Below, piece by piece: positions 24,455-33,262 of a stretch of 64,000 bases of DNA (position 1 is the first letter of the stretch; each line of letters begins with the position of its first letter). Below the pieces are notes generated by a model. That model did not search any database. It was not told the DNA's origin and was given only the letters and a program-made list of their open reading frames with translations. This stretch comes from Neptunicella plasticusilytica. GTDB taxonomy: Bacteria > Pseudomonadota > Gammaproteobacteria > Enterobacterales > Alteromonadaceae. The DNA lies in the NCBI RefSeq assembly GCF_047922965.1, contig NZ_CP150481.1, forward strand, positions 1,922,001 to 1,986,000, in the 5' to 3' direction. A program made the position numbers and the translations under genes.

Positions 24455-26854
24455 ATGAAATTCAGTGAAAAGTGGTTAAGAGAGTGGGTTAATCCTGCAG
24501 TATCTTCTGAACAACTTGCCCATCAAATTACCATGGCCGGACTGGAAGTTGACAGTGTCGAACCGGTTGCGGGCGAATTTAGCGGGGTAGTGATCGGTGA
24601 AGTGGTTGAATGTGGCCAGCATCCCGATGCGGATAAGTTACGCGTAACTAAAATTGATGTGGGGCAGGATGAACTGCTGGATATCGTATGTGGTGCGCCC
24701 AATTGTCGACAAGGCTTAAAAGTCGCAGTTGCTATGGTAGGGGCTGTTTTACCGGGCAACTTCAAGATTAAAAAAGCTAAACTGCGTGGTCAACCTTCTT
24801 TTGGCATGTTGTGCTCCAATTCGGAACTACAATTATCTGATGATCACGACGGCATTATTGAATTGCCGCAAGATGCGCCGTTAGGTCAGGATATTCGCGA
24901 ATATCTGCAACTGGACGATGTCACAATCGAAGTCGATTTGACCCCGAACAGGGCTGATTGTCTGGGTATTCGAGGATTGGCGCGTGAAGTTGGGGTATTG
25001 AACCAGGCTCAGGTCACAGAACCAGAGATACAGTCGATAGCGGCCAGTATTGATGATAAGCGTGATATTACCTTGTCTGCACCCGAGGCGTGCCCCCGTT
25101 ATCTTGGCAGGGTTATTAAAGGGATTAACCTGAACACGGCAACCCCGTTATGGTTAAAGGAAAAATTGCGTCGATGTGGCGTGCGCAGTATTGACCCGGT
25201 GGTGGATGTGACCAATTTTGTGTTGCTGGAAATGGGTCACCCTATGCATGCGTTTGACTTGTCTGCAATTGATGGGGGAATTAATGTCCGGTTGGCCAAT
25301 GATAAAGAGAAACTGGTTTTACTGGATGGTAATGAAGTTGAGCTGAACGCTGATACTTTGGTTATTGCCGATGACAACAAAGCGTTAGCCATGGCAGGCG
25401 TATTTGGCGGATTACATTCGGGTGTGACGTCGGAGAGTTCGGATATTTTTCTGGAAAGTGCCTTTTTTGCACCTTTGGCAATTACCGGCCGTGCCCGTCA
25501 ATATGGTTTGCATACCGATGCATCCCATCGCTACGAGCGCGGGGTTGATCCGCAATTGCAACGTACTGCAATGGAACGCGCTACAGCGTTACTACTGGAT
25601 ATTGTTGGTGGTCAGGCTGGTCCTATTGTTGAAGCAGTGGATGAAAAGCATATTCCACAGACTGCCAGTGTAAAATTGCGTCAATCGCGCTTAACCCGTC
25701 TGCTTGGGGTGAAAATCGATGACGGGCAGGTGACCGACATTCTGCAACGCCTAGGGCTGGAAGTGGCGCAAAACCGGATTGATAACGATCTGGAATGGCA
25801 TGTTAACGTGCCTAGTTATAGATTCGATATCAGCATTGAAGAAGATCTGATTGAAGAAGTCGCACGGGTATACGGTTATAACAATATTGCCGATCAGGCT
25901 CCGTTAGCGCATTTACATCTGTCTGGTCGCCGAGAAGCTGAGTTACCGCTGAGCAGTCTGAAGCAGACGCTAGTGAATCGTGGTTATCAGGAAGCTATTA
26001 CCTATTCGTTTGTTGATCCCGCAGTGCAATCGGCATTGTTCCCGGATCTAGCCGGGCTGGTGTTACCGCATCCTATCGCATCTGATATGTCGGTGATGCG
26101 GGTCAGTTTATGGACTGGATTGTTACAAGCCGTTTCATATAACCAAAAACGCCAGCAAGGACGTATTCGCTTGTTCGAGACGGGACTGCGTTTTATTCCT
26201 GATCAGGAGGCCGAGAATGGCGTACGTCAGGAATCCATGATTGCCGGTGTTATTGCCGGCAGCCGTTATGGTGAACATTGGGATCTGGCATCCGAGTCGG
26301 TTGATTTTTATGATATTAAAGGGGATGTCGAGATGCTGTTGGCCAATACCGCTAATCCCGGTCAGTTCAGCTTTAAAGCGGCCCAACACAGTGCTCTGCA
26401 TCCTGGACAGACAGCGGCCGTTTATTGTGATGATCAGTTAGTTGGTTATGTTGGTACATTGCATCCGAAATTTGACAAGCAGTTAGGTTTAAACGCCAAA
26501 GTACTGGCGTTTGAGCTTTATTTGGACAAAATTTCGCAACGGGTTTTACCGTCGGCAAAAGAAATATCCAAATTTCCGGCAAATAAGCGGGATATTGCCA
26601 TTGTTGTTGATGAACGAATTGCAATTGGTGAAATTCTGTCTACTATTGAAAAATGTAGCGTAAATCAATTAGTTGGCCTAAACTTGTTCGACGTATATAA
26701 AGGTAAGGGTATTGCTGAAAACAAAAAAAGCTTGGCAATCTCTTTAACTTTACAAGATTCGACAAAAACACTTGAAGAGCAAGAAATTCAGGCAATGGTT
26801 AATGACATTGTAGCGGTATTATCTGAAAAATTTGATGCATCCTTGAGGGAATGA
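24455..26854 (+). CDS. pheT: Phenylalanyl-tRNA synthetase beta subunit
   Basis: The 799-residue beta subunit supplies tRNA binding and editing. Domains in order are the EMAP-II-like tRNA-binding domain (about 40-150, with GEVVECGQHPDADKLRVTKI at its start), B3/B4 editing domain, B5 DNA-binding-like domain, a degenerate catalytic core and the C-terminal FDX-ACB anticodon domain (FPANKRDIAIVVDE onward). Length is normal (E. coli 795). It begins 12 bases after pheS; the ATG at 24455 (MKFSEKWL) is preferred to a TTG two codons earlier. Confidence 0.97.
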   Translation: MKFSEKWLREWVNPAVSSEQLAHQITMAGLEVDSVEPVAGEFSGVVIGEVVECGQHPDADKLRVTKIDVGQDELLDIVCGAPNCRQGLKVAVAMVGAVLPGNFKIKKAKLRGQPSFGMLCSNSELQLSDDHDGIIELPQDAPLGQDIREYLQLDDVTIEVDLTPNRADCLGIRGLAREVGVLNQAQVTEPEIQSIAASIDDKRDITLSAPEACPRYLGRVIKGINLNTATPLWLKEKLRRCGVRSIDPVVDVTNFVLLEMGHPMHAFDLSAIDGGINVRLANDKEKLVLLDGNEVELNADTLVIADDNKALAMAGVFGGLHSGVTSESSDIFLESAFFAPLAITGRARQYGLHTDASHRYERGVDPQLQRTAMERATALLLDIVGGQAGPIVEAVDEKHIPQTASVKLRQSRLTRLLGVKIDDGQVTDILQRLGLEVAQNRIDNDLEWHVNVPSYRFDISIEEDLIEEVARVYGYNNIADQAPLAHLHLSGRREAELPLSSLKQTLVNRGYQEAITYSFVDPAVQSALFPDLAGLVLPHPIASDMSVMRVSLWTGLLQAVSYNQKRQQGRIRLFETGLRFIPDQEAENGVRQESMIAGVIAGSRYGEHWDLASESVDFYDIKGDVEMLLANTANPGQFSFKAAQHSALHPGQTAAVYCDDQLVGYVGTLHPKFDKQLGLNAKVLAFELYLDKISQRVLPSAKEISKFPANKRDIAIVVDERIAIGEILSTIEKCSVNQLVGLNLFDVYKGKGIAENKKSLAISLTLQDSTKTLEEQEIQAMVNDIVAVLSEKFDASLRE

Positions 26855-26858
26855 ATAT

Positions 26859-27149
26859 ATGGCACTCACCAAAGCAGAAATGGCGGATCATTTATTTGAG
26901 AAGTTGGGGATCAACAAGCGTGACGCTAAAGAACTGGTTGAAACTTTTTTTGAAGAAGTCAGGGAAGCGCTCGAAGCAGGGGAACAGGTAAAACTGTCGG
27001 GTTTTGGTAATTTTGACTTACGTCAAAAGAATGAACGGCCTGGACGGAATCCTAAAACCGGTGAAGATATTCCCATCCGGGCGAGAAGGGTGGTGACATT
27101 CAGACCCGGACAAAAGCTCAAAAGCCGGGTAGAAAACTCCAAGCTATAG
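26859..27149 (+). CDS. ihfA: Integration host factor alpha subunit
   Basis: IHF is a DNA-bending heterodimer. This 96-residue protein starts MALTKAEMADHLFEKLGINK and has the DNA-inserting arm with the Pro of GRNPKTGEDIPI, then ARRVVTFRPGQKLK. It follows pheT by four bases, the usual gammaproteobacterial arrangement, and GAGGGA near the pheT end provides a ribosome site. A terminator follows. Its placement after pheT and the sequence KSRVENSKL mark it as alpha rather than beta or HU. Confidence 0.97.
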   Translation: MALTKAEMADHLFEKLGINKRDAKELVETFFEEVREALEAGEQVKLSGFGNFDLRQKNERPGRNPKTGEDIPIRARRVVTFRPGQKLKSRVENSKL

Positions 27150-27159
27150 AAACAAACTA

Positions 27160-27185
27160 AAGCACCTGTAAAGGTGCTTTTTTTA
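27160..27185 (+). terminator. Rho-independent terminator after ihfA
   Basis: AAGCACCT and AGGTGCTT form an 8-bp stem with a short loop, followed by a run of seven or eight T residues. It ends the pheST-ihfA unit. Confidence 0.92.
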
Positions 27186-27293
27186 TCGCCAATCGAGTAT
27201 TCGTTAAGCTGGATGGGTATTTTCGCTAATACTTACCTAAACAGGTGAAACAGGTTAGATTAGCGCTAATTTACAACGTCTTTTAAGCAGGCG

Positions 27294-27539
27294 ATGCGCC
27301 CCAGCAATTTGTCAAACCAGAATGGTTCTGTTTCATCGACATTAGTCGGTAAGAAAGTATTTATTAAAAGAGGAAGCTTCCAGGCTCGTATTGCAACCGT
27401 CACCAAGCAGTTAAACAATAATCAATATGAGCTACAGGTCAGTGCGGAATTACAAACACTGGTCTGTGCCCGTAGTGATTTTATCCCAGTAAAACGGCAT
27501 AAACCCGGCTATACAGTGAAATTAGGTAAAACCGGATAG
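27294..27539 (+). CDS. Small basic hypothetical protein
   Basis: This 81-residue basic protein is not recognised. Residues 17-45 (STLVGKKVFIKRGSFQARIA and following) have the alternating pattern of an SH3-like or KOW-like small beta barrel (turn, basic strand, then NNNQYELQV), suggesting nucleic-acid binding. It lacks a signal peptide or membrane segment. No strong ribosome site precedes the ATG, and a later start is possible. It stands alone between the ihfA terminator and a shared bidirectional terminator, which supports it being a real transcript. Confidence 0.6.
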   Translation: MRPSNLSNQNGSVSSTLVGKKVFIKRGSFQARIATVTKQLNNNQYELQVSAELQTLVCARSDFIPVKRHKPGYTVKLGKTG

Positions 27540-27547
27540 CATCAACC

Positions 27548-27578
27548 AAAAAAACCTGTCATTTGACAGGTTTTTTTT
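27548..27578. terminator. Bidirectional rho-independent terminator
   Basis: A run of seven A, then CCTGTC-attt-GACAGG, then eight T, is a symmetric terminator between two converging genes (ends at 27539 and 27604). It can serve both strands. Confidence 0.9.
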
Positions 27579-27603
27579 ATTTGCTGCTAGATCTGGGAAT
27601 AGA

Positions 27604-27999
27604 TTAACGAGGTGTATCGCAATCGTGATCTTTTGATTTCAGCAAGTTGTTCCAAAATTCTTTTACCGAGAAACCTGCTGACTTTTTGGTTTTCTTGGCT
27701 GCAGATTTTTTAGCCGGTTTAGGTGTACTTTCCGCTTTTTTACTGACAGCAGCTTTCTTAGCTTTAGGTGCTGCTTCAGCTTTTTTGGCTGGAGTCGCCT
27801 TTTCTGCTTTTGCGGCCGGGGCTTTTTTACTGGCGGCTAATTCATCAGCTTGCTCATCTAATTGCGCAAGGCGGACATTTTTTTCACCGTCGACACTATA
27901 CCAACCACCTTTGGCTTCGATAACCGGAGCTTTGCCGTTGGCAGCCTTATAGGCTTGGGTAAATTTTTCGATAACTTGATCTTTATCCAGTTTACTCAT
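27604..27999 (-). CDS. Lys/Ala-rich conserved hypothetical protein (histone H1-like tail)
   Basis: This 131-residue protein has a short globular N-terminal part (about 1-50, MSKLDKDQVIEKFTQAYKAA then GGWYSVDGEKNVRLAQL) followed by a tail of about 60 residues made mostly of Ala, Lys and Pro (AAPKAKKAAVSKKAESTPKP) and a short C-terminal segment containing FWNNLLKSKDHDCDTPR. The tail resembles histone H1-like or DNA-compacting bacterial proteins, so DNA or RNA binding is plausible. The start at 27999 is chosen over one 15 codons upstream because the globular part begins there. Function unknown. Confidence 0.7.
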   Translation of the reverse strand: MSKLDKDQVIEKFTQAYKAANGKAPVIEAKGGWYSVDGEKNVRLAQLDEQADELAASKKAPAAKAEKATPAKKAEAAPKAKKAAVSKKAESTPKPAKKSAAKKTKKSAGFSVKEFWNNLLKSKDHDCDTPR

Positions 28000-28096
28000 T
28001 GCGGGATAGTTCCGTTTTTCTCTATGATTAAAAAGTGAGGGCATTTTATACCTCTTTTTAATTTAGATGTCTAATTATGGCGACAGGATAAGCGAT

Positions 28097-28858
28097 ATGA
28101 GTATAAATAATAAGCAACTACTGACAGAGTTGGATAACCTGTTGAAGCCAGATAAGGTTAAAGACTATTGCCCCAATGGGCTGCAAGTAGAAGGAAAATT
28201 GCAAATATCCAAATTGGTTACCGGTGTGACGGCCAGTCAGGCGCTGATTGACAAAGCCATTGAATGCCAGGCCGACGCGATTTTTGTTCATCATGGTTAT
28301 TTCTGGAAAGGAGAGGATGAACGTATCACTGGCATGAAAAAGCGTCGTATACAGGCATTGCTCAATCATGATATCAACCTGTATGCCTACCATCTGCCTT
28401 TGGATATACATCCGGAGCTGGGTAATAATGCCCGGCTAGCCAACATTCTTGGCTTAAAAGTGAGTGGGGGTCTGGAAATCAATAACCCTCAAAGTGTGGC
28501 GATGCAAGGTTATTTTGAATCGTCGATATCGGTAAAAGAGCTTGAACAGAGGATCGCAACAAAGCTAAAGCGGCAGCCTCTGGTTGAAAAATGTGGTGAA
28601 GATTCGATTAAAACTGTGGCATGGTGCACAGGTGGCGGTCAGGGGTATATAGATTTGGCGGCCAGTCAGGGAATTGACGCCTTTATTACTGGCGAAGCAT
28701 CAGAACAAACCATTCATACTGCCAGGGAAATGGGGATTCACTTTTTTGCTGCAGGTCATCATGCTAGTGAGCGTTATGGCGCCAAAGCTGTTGGGGAGTA
28801 TTTGGCTGAAAATTTTGGTCTGGACGTGACTTTTATCGATATCGATAATCCGGTGTAA
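28097..28858 (+). CDS. Nif3-like dinuclear metal-centre protein (YbgI family)
   Basis: This 253-residue protein belongs to the Nif3/YbgI family, toroidal hexamers with a two-metal site sometimes annotated as GTP cyclohydrolase 1 type 2. Metal-ligand motifs are present: FVHHGYFW, YHLPLDIHPE and, near the C terminus, GHHASERYG. The start at 28097 (MSINNKQL) has AGGATAAG upstream; ten further in-frame codons upstream are not supported. Physiological role is unclear in the family. Confidence 0.92.
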   Translation: MSINNKQLLTELDNLLKPDKVKDYCPNGLQVEGKLQISKLVTGVTASQALIDKAIECQADAIFVHHGYFWKGEDERITGMKKRRIQALLNHDINLYAYHLPLDIHPELGNNARLANILGLKVSGGLEINNPQSVAMQGYFESSISVKELEQRIATKLKRQPLVEKCGEDSIKTVAWCTGGGQGYIDLAASQGIDAFITGEASEQTIHTAREMGIHFFAAGHHASERYGAKAVGEYLAENFGLDVTFIDIDNPV

Positions 28859-28891
28859 TGATTTTTAAATTTTAAATAAGTAGAGAACATA

Positions 28892-29980
28892 ATGCAGTTA
28901 AATAAATCAATTGGGTTGTTATTAATTTGTTTAGTATGGGGCAATGCGGCATTTGCCGATAATGTCAGAATCAGTCCAGATAATAATGCTTATATTTATA
29001 CCGGACGTATCGATTTTTCCGACCCGCGAGCGCCATTATTATCCTGGCCAGGGACAAGTATTAAAGCCAATTTTAGTGGTACGGCCTTGTCCGTGATATT
29101 GGATGATGACCAGGGCAAAAACTTCTTTAATGTGATCATCGATGGGGATGATCGCTATCCTTATGTTATTCAGGCTGAAAAAGGTGAGAAAACCTACTGG
29201 TTATCAGACAGCCTGGGCGAAGGTAAGCATAGTGTCGAGATCTACAAGCGCACTGAAGGCGAGGAAGGCAATACCGCATTTAAGGGACTTGTTCTAGCCG
29301 AAGGACAAAAATTACTGCCGCCACCGATGCAACTGCCACATAAAATTGAAATATACGGTGACTCAATCACTAGTGGTATGGGCAACGAAGGTGCCTACAA
29401 TGGCGCTGACGACAACCTTTCAGAGAAGAATAATTATCTGGCCTATGGCTCTATTGCAGCTCGCCAGCTTGATGCCGAGTTACATACCATTTCGCAAAGT
29501 GGTATCGGTATTATGGTCAGCTGGTTTCCTTTTATTATGCCGCAATTTTATGATCAGCTTAGTGCGGTAGGGAATAATGATTCGCAATGGGATTTCAGCC
29601 AATGGACACCTGATGTGGTTTTGATTAACTTATTTCAGAATGATAGCTGGCTGGTTGAACGTGAGGGTAGAATGGCAGTGGTACCTGACGAGCAACAACG
29701 GGTCGAGGCCTATATTGATTTTGTCAGATCGATTCGGCAAAAATATCCCGAAGCCGAAATTATTTGTGCATTGGGTAGTATGGATGCAACCAGAAAAGGG
29801 TCGGATTGGCCTGATTATCTTCGTCAGGCGGTAGAAACGATGCGTGACAAATTTGATGATCAAAAACTCTCAACCCTGTTTTTCGATTTTAACGGCTATG
29901 GGCAACACCCCAGAGTGGCACAGCACCAAGCCAATGCCGATAAGTTAACCCATTTTATTCAACAGAAAATGCATTGGTAA
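28892..29980 (+). CDS. Secreted CE2-like acetyl esterase
   Basis: This 362-residue exported protein fits carbohydrate esterase family 2, which deacetylates xylan or other plant polysaccharides. A signal peptide ends at AAFA/D (about residue 22). The N-terminal half is a jelly-roll domain and the C-terminal half an SGNH hydrolase domain, with nucleophile Ser158 in YGDSITSGMG, an FQND block, and HPRVAQHQ near the C terminus as the acid/base region. The two-domain order is diagnostic of CE2. It stands between Nif3 and elyC and may complement the pectin-related enzymes elsewhere in the window. Confidence 0.85.
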   Translation: MQLNKSIGLLLICLVWGNAAFADNVRISPDNNAYIYTGRIDFSDPRAPLLSWPGTSIKANFSGTALSVILDDDQGKNFFNVIIDGDDRYPYVIQAEKGEKTYWLSDSLGEGKHSVEIYKRTEGEEGNTAFKGLVLAEGQKLLPPPMQLPHKIEIYGDSITSGMGNEGAYNGADDNLSEKNNYLAYGSIAARQLDAELHTISQSGIGIMVSWFPFIMPQFYDQLSAVGNNDSQWDFSQWTPDVVLINLFQNDSWLVEREGRMAVVPDEQQRVEAYIDFVRSIRQKYPEAEIICALGSMDATRKGSDWPDYLRQAVETMRDKFDDQKLSTLFFDFNGYGQHPRVAQHQANADKLTHFIQQKMHW

Positions 29981-29999
29981 GGTGAACCCATTGACGCAA

Positions 30000-30758
30000 T
30001 TATTTACCTCGCAAAAATAACCACATTTGTCCCATTGCTTCATACCAATAGCGTTCGAATTTATAGATATTGGTTGAATGGGGCAGTTCACTCCACCAGC
30101 CAGGTTCAACAGCGTCGCTTTGTTTAACAAAATGCTCGGTGGGGGCAGCAATAGGATGCAAGCCCTGTTGTTCAAACAAATGCATCGCCCGTTGCATATG
30201 GCTTGCGGAGGTGACCATCGCAAAAGGTTGCTGGCTGAGCATAGGTTTGAGATTGATGACTTCCTGCTCAGTATCTCGAGAGCGTGTTTGCATCAGGATC
30301 CGTTCCGGAGCGACGCCCAGACTGATGGCCAAGTTACGCATCTCCTCGGCATTGCTAAAAGGCTCTTCCGAATAACCCGAGGTAATTAATAGACTGCCAG
30401 GATTGGCTTGTTGAATGCGCATAGCCTCAATAAGCCGGTACAAAGAACAGGGTTTTAACTGTGAAGTGATGGGTAAACGCCCATCATTAGTGTGGCCACA
30501 GCCCATTACTACAATTTTTTTGACTGGCGTGGCTAAATCAAACTGGTGGTATTGTTGCTCCAGCTCACCCAATAGTTGATTGGGTAGCCAGGAAGTGGAA
30601 GTCAGTAATAATGTCGCTACGGCGATTGCCTGTAAACTATATGCCCATTTTTGACGTTGCCGATAAATACATATCCAGCTAATCAGTAAAAGTGTCACAA
30701 TAAGAGGCAGTGGCATCAATAACATTGATGCGATTTTTTTGAGCGTAAATATTTCCAT
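30000..30758 (-). CDS. elyC: Envelope biogenesis factor ElyC (DUF218/YdcF family)
   Basis: This 252-residue protein starts MEIFTLKKIASMLLMPLPL, closely like E. coli ElyC (YcbC), followed by a second membrane helix and a cytoplasmic or periplasmic DUF218 domain with KKIVVMGCGHTNDG, SLLITSGYSEEPFSNA and TSASHMQRAMHLF. ElyC affects peptidoglycan assembly at low temperature through lipid carrier use. In E. coli it also neighbours cmoM. The ATG at 30758 is chosen over a TTG three codons earlier. It lies head to head with cmoM with only 19 bases between start codons. Confidence 0.85.
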   Translation of the reverse strand: MEIFTLKKIASMLLMPLPLIVTLLLISWICIYRQRQKWAYSLQAIAVATLLLTSTSWLPNQLLGELEQQYHQFDLATPVKKIVVMGCGHTNDGRLPITSQLKPCSLYRLIEAMRIQQANPGSLLITSGYSEEPFSNAEEMRNLAISLGVAPERILMQTRSRDTEQEVINLKPMLSQQPFAMVTSASHMQRAMHLFEQQGLHPIAAPTEHFVKQSDAVEPGWWSELPHSTNIYKFERYWYEAMGQMWLFLRGK

Positions 30759-30777
30759 AACAGGCAACTTGTAGCAA

Positions 30778-31536
30778 ATGAAACCCCATCATAAACCAGA
30801 TCAAAGCTTTGATTCGATAGCAAATAAATTTCAGCGCAATATTTATGGCACCACTAAAGGCCAGTTACGTCATGAACTGCTGCTGCACTATCTGGATCGC
30901 TATTTACCGGCCGAATCTGTCAATATACTTGAGGCCGGTGGCGGTAGCGGGGAAATGGCGCTGGCATTGCTGGAACGGGGCCACCGGGTACATGTGAATG
31001 ATATTTCTGCGGACATGCTGGTACTTGCTCAACAACAATGTTCAGGATATCGCGGTTTCAGTTATCAGCAGGGGGAGATTCAGCAGCTAGATCATCAGCA
31101 GTATGATGTGGTGATTTGTCATGCAGTGCTGGAGTGGCTGCAAGAGCCGCTAGCCATTATTAAAAAGCTGAAGTCTTTGGTTAAGCCGGCTGGTATTTTG
31201 TCGTTAAGCTTTTTTAATCGGGATGCCCATCTGTTTGGTAATGTGTTGTACGGCAATTTTGATTATATCGACAAGGATTTTGCGGTTGGTAACAGAGTCA
31301 GGCTTAATCCGAATAATGCTATCGCACCCAAACAGGTTATTGCTGAATTGGAAAGGTTATCTATGCCGATTGTTCATCAGGCCGGAATTCGCTGTTTCCA
31401 TGATTATGTGCGCGACAAGGCCATTCAGCAGAGTCATTATCAACAACTCAAAGAGCTGGAACTAAAATGGGGAAAACACGAGCCTTATATGTGGCTAGGT
31501 AAATATTTTCATCTGATCGCGCGACAGTCCAGTTAA
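30778..31536 (+). CDS. cmoM: tRNA 5-carboxymethoxyuridine methyltransferase
   Basis: CmoM (formerly SmtA) methylates cmo5U34 in certain tRNAs to the methyl ester. The 252-residue protein has the family N terminus FDSIANKFQRNIYGTTKGQL, the SAM motif ILEAGGGSGEMAL, and VNDISADML for ribose binding, then VICHAVLEWLQEP. The C terminus holds the family HEPYMWLGKYFHLIAR segment. It is divergent from elyC, the partner gene in E. coli. Confidence 0.92.
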   Translation: MKPHHKPDQSFDSIANKFQRNIYGTTKGQLRHELLLHYLDRYLPAESVNILEAGGGSGEMALALLERGHRVHVNDISADMLVLAQQQCSGYRGFSYQQGEIQQLDHQQYDVVICHAVLEWLQEPLAIIKKLKSLVKPAGILSLSFFNRDAHLFGNVLYGNFDYIDKDFAVGNRVRLNPNNAIAPKQVIAELERLSMPIVHQAGIRCFHDYVRDKAIQQSHYQQLKELELKWGKHEPYMWLGKYFHLIARQSS

Positions 31537-31562
31537 AATAGACAGCTGCTTTATAACAATTG

Positions 31563-32558
31563 CTATAAGGTCAAGAAGGTTTCAGGATCACTTTTATCAG
31601 CGGCAAATAGTCTCAGATTATTTAAGGTTGTTTGGGCTATTTGTTGCAAGGCTTCATGAGTAAAGAAGCCTTGATGGCCGGTGAGCAGAACATTCGGAAA
31701 GCTGAGCAAGCGTTCAAAAGTATCGTCCTGAATCACGGTGTCAGACAAGTCCTCAAAAAACAGTTCCGATTCCATTTCATACACATCCAGCCCTAGATAG
31801 CCTATTTGGTGGCTTTTCAAACCGTTAATCACAGCCGGCGTATCAATCAGGCCACCGCGGGAAGTATTAATTAGCATAACCCCGGGTTTCATCTGTTCAA
31901 TTGAATCAGCATTAATAATATGCTTTGTGGCGGCAGTTAACGGACAATGTAAACTGATAATATCCGCTTGCTGGCATAGCGGTCCAAGTTCCACATACTG
32001 CACACCTTTTTCCTGTAGAGCAGGATTAGGCAAGGGATCATGGCAAAGCAACTTGCATCCCATTCCAAGTAAGATATTCGCCACTGCAATGCCAATATTA
32101 CCTGTACCGATAATCCCCACCGTTTTATTAAACATATTAAAACCCAATAAACCGTTTAGCGAGAAATTGCTTTCCCTGACACGGTTAAAGGCTTTATGGG
32201 TTTTGCGGTTTAATGTGAGCATCAGGCTGACAGTATGTTCAGCGACCGATTCGGGGGAATAATGTGGAACACGGGATACCGATATGCCATGGCGCCGTGC
32301 GCTAGCCAGATCAATATTATTAAAACCGGCACAGCGCAAGGCAATATGCCTGACTTGGTTAGTTGCGAGAAAATCCAGCACCTGATCGTCAACAACGTCG
32401 TTTACAAAAACGCAGATAGCATCGTATCCACCGGCTAACTGGCAAGATCCCGGGCCGAGTCTGGTCTCGGTAAAAGTCAGGCTGAGCTGGCCTGACTGAT
32501 TATGCTCGGATAGGTATTTGCGATCATATTTTTTGGCGCTGAATATCAATACATTCAT
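31563..32558 (-). CDS. ldhA: D-lactate dehydrogenase (fermentative, LdhA-like)
   Basis: This 331-residue NAD-dependent D-2-hydroxyacid dehydrogenase reduces pyruvate to D-lactate in the cytoplasm. The Rossmann motif GIIGTGNIG, the substrate Arg in NTSRGGLIDT, the Glu in VYEMESELFF and the catalytic His in GHQGFFTHEAL match the LdhA branch, as does MNVLIFSAKKYDRKYL at the start. The final region is normal. A glutathione peroxidase gene lies nine bases upstream on the same strand, so both are probably one transcript. Confidence 0.92.
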   Translation of the reverse strand: MNVLIFSAKKYDRKYLSEHNQSGQLSLTFTETRLGPGSCQLAGGYDAICVFVNDVVDDQVLDFLATNQVRHIALRCAGFNNIDLASARRHGISVSRVPHYSPESVAEHTVSLMLTLNRKTHKAFNRVRESNFSLNGLLGFNMFNKTVGIIGTGNIGIAVANILLGMGCKLLCHDPLPNPALQEKGVQYVELGPLCQQADIISLHCPLTAATKHIINADSIEQMKPGVMLINTSRGGLIDTPAVINGLKSHQIGYLGLDVYEMESELFFEDLSDTVIQDDTFERLLSFPNVLLTGHQGFFTHEALQQIAQTTLNNLRLFAADKSDPETFLTL

Positions 32559-32567
32559 TTTTATGTT

Positions 32568-33053
32568 TCAGCCTAATTGTTTTTTGATGTCCAGCACCAG
32601 ACTTTCCGGTTTGGCCGTGGGTGCATAGCGTTTGACAACTTCGCCCTGGCGATTAATCAGGAACTTGGTGAAATTCCATTTGATTCGTTGGCTACCGAGT
32701 AACCCTTTGGCATGGCTTTTTAAATATTGATAGAGCGGATGAGCGTTGTCACCGTTTACCTCTATTTTTTTGAATAACGGGAACTGGGTGTTGAAATTAA
32801 GGCTGCAAAACTGGGCGATTTCTCCATCGTCACCTGGCTCCTGATGACCAAATTGATCGCAGGGAAAAGCCAATACTTCAAGGCCATATTGCTGGTATTG
32901 CTGATAGATTTTTTGTAGTCCTTCATACTGTGGGGTAAAACCACATTTACTGGCGGTATTAACAATTAATACCACTTTGTTTTGGTATTCCTGCAATGAT
33001 TGCTCCGTTCCATCATTTCTGGTTGCCGAAAATTGATAGATATTATCGCTCAT
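32568..33053 (-). CDS. Glutathione peroxidase family protein (BtuE-like)
   Basis: This 161-residue thiol peroxidase reduces peroxides, in most bacteria with thioredoxin or glutathione. The peroxidatic Cys37 is in NTASKCGFTPQYE; the second block reads FPCDQFGHQEPG with the conserved Gln, and the Trp lies in IKWNFTKFLI. There is Asp in place of Asn in the usual CNQF, a minor change. No selenocysteine codon is present. It is upstream of ldhA. Confidence 0.92.
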   Translation of the reverse strand: MSDNIYQFSATRNDGTEQSLQEYQNKVVLIVNTASKCGFTPQYEGLQKIYQQYQQYGLEVLAFPCDQFGHQEPGDDGEIAQFCSLNFNTQFPLFKKIEVNGDNAHPLYQYLKSHAKGLLGSQRIKWNFTKFLINRQGEVVKRYAPTAKPESLVLDIKKQLG

Positions 33054-33262
33054 TAGTTATCCTTCAAATGGTATGTGGTTTTTCAATAGTGTAACCTTTA
33101 ACGCCTTGATATGGTTAGAGTGTATTGAACTTTAGTTTCAATGTAACTGGTTGTCGGGATGACTGGATCCCAATGCGAATAATTTAGCTGGTAGTCTTGG
33201 ATATTGACAGCTAACAACGCGGTTGAGTTTGCAGTTTAACGTCCCCTTTTAAAGAGAAAAAT

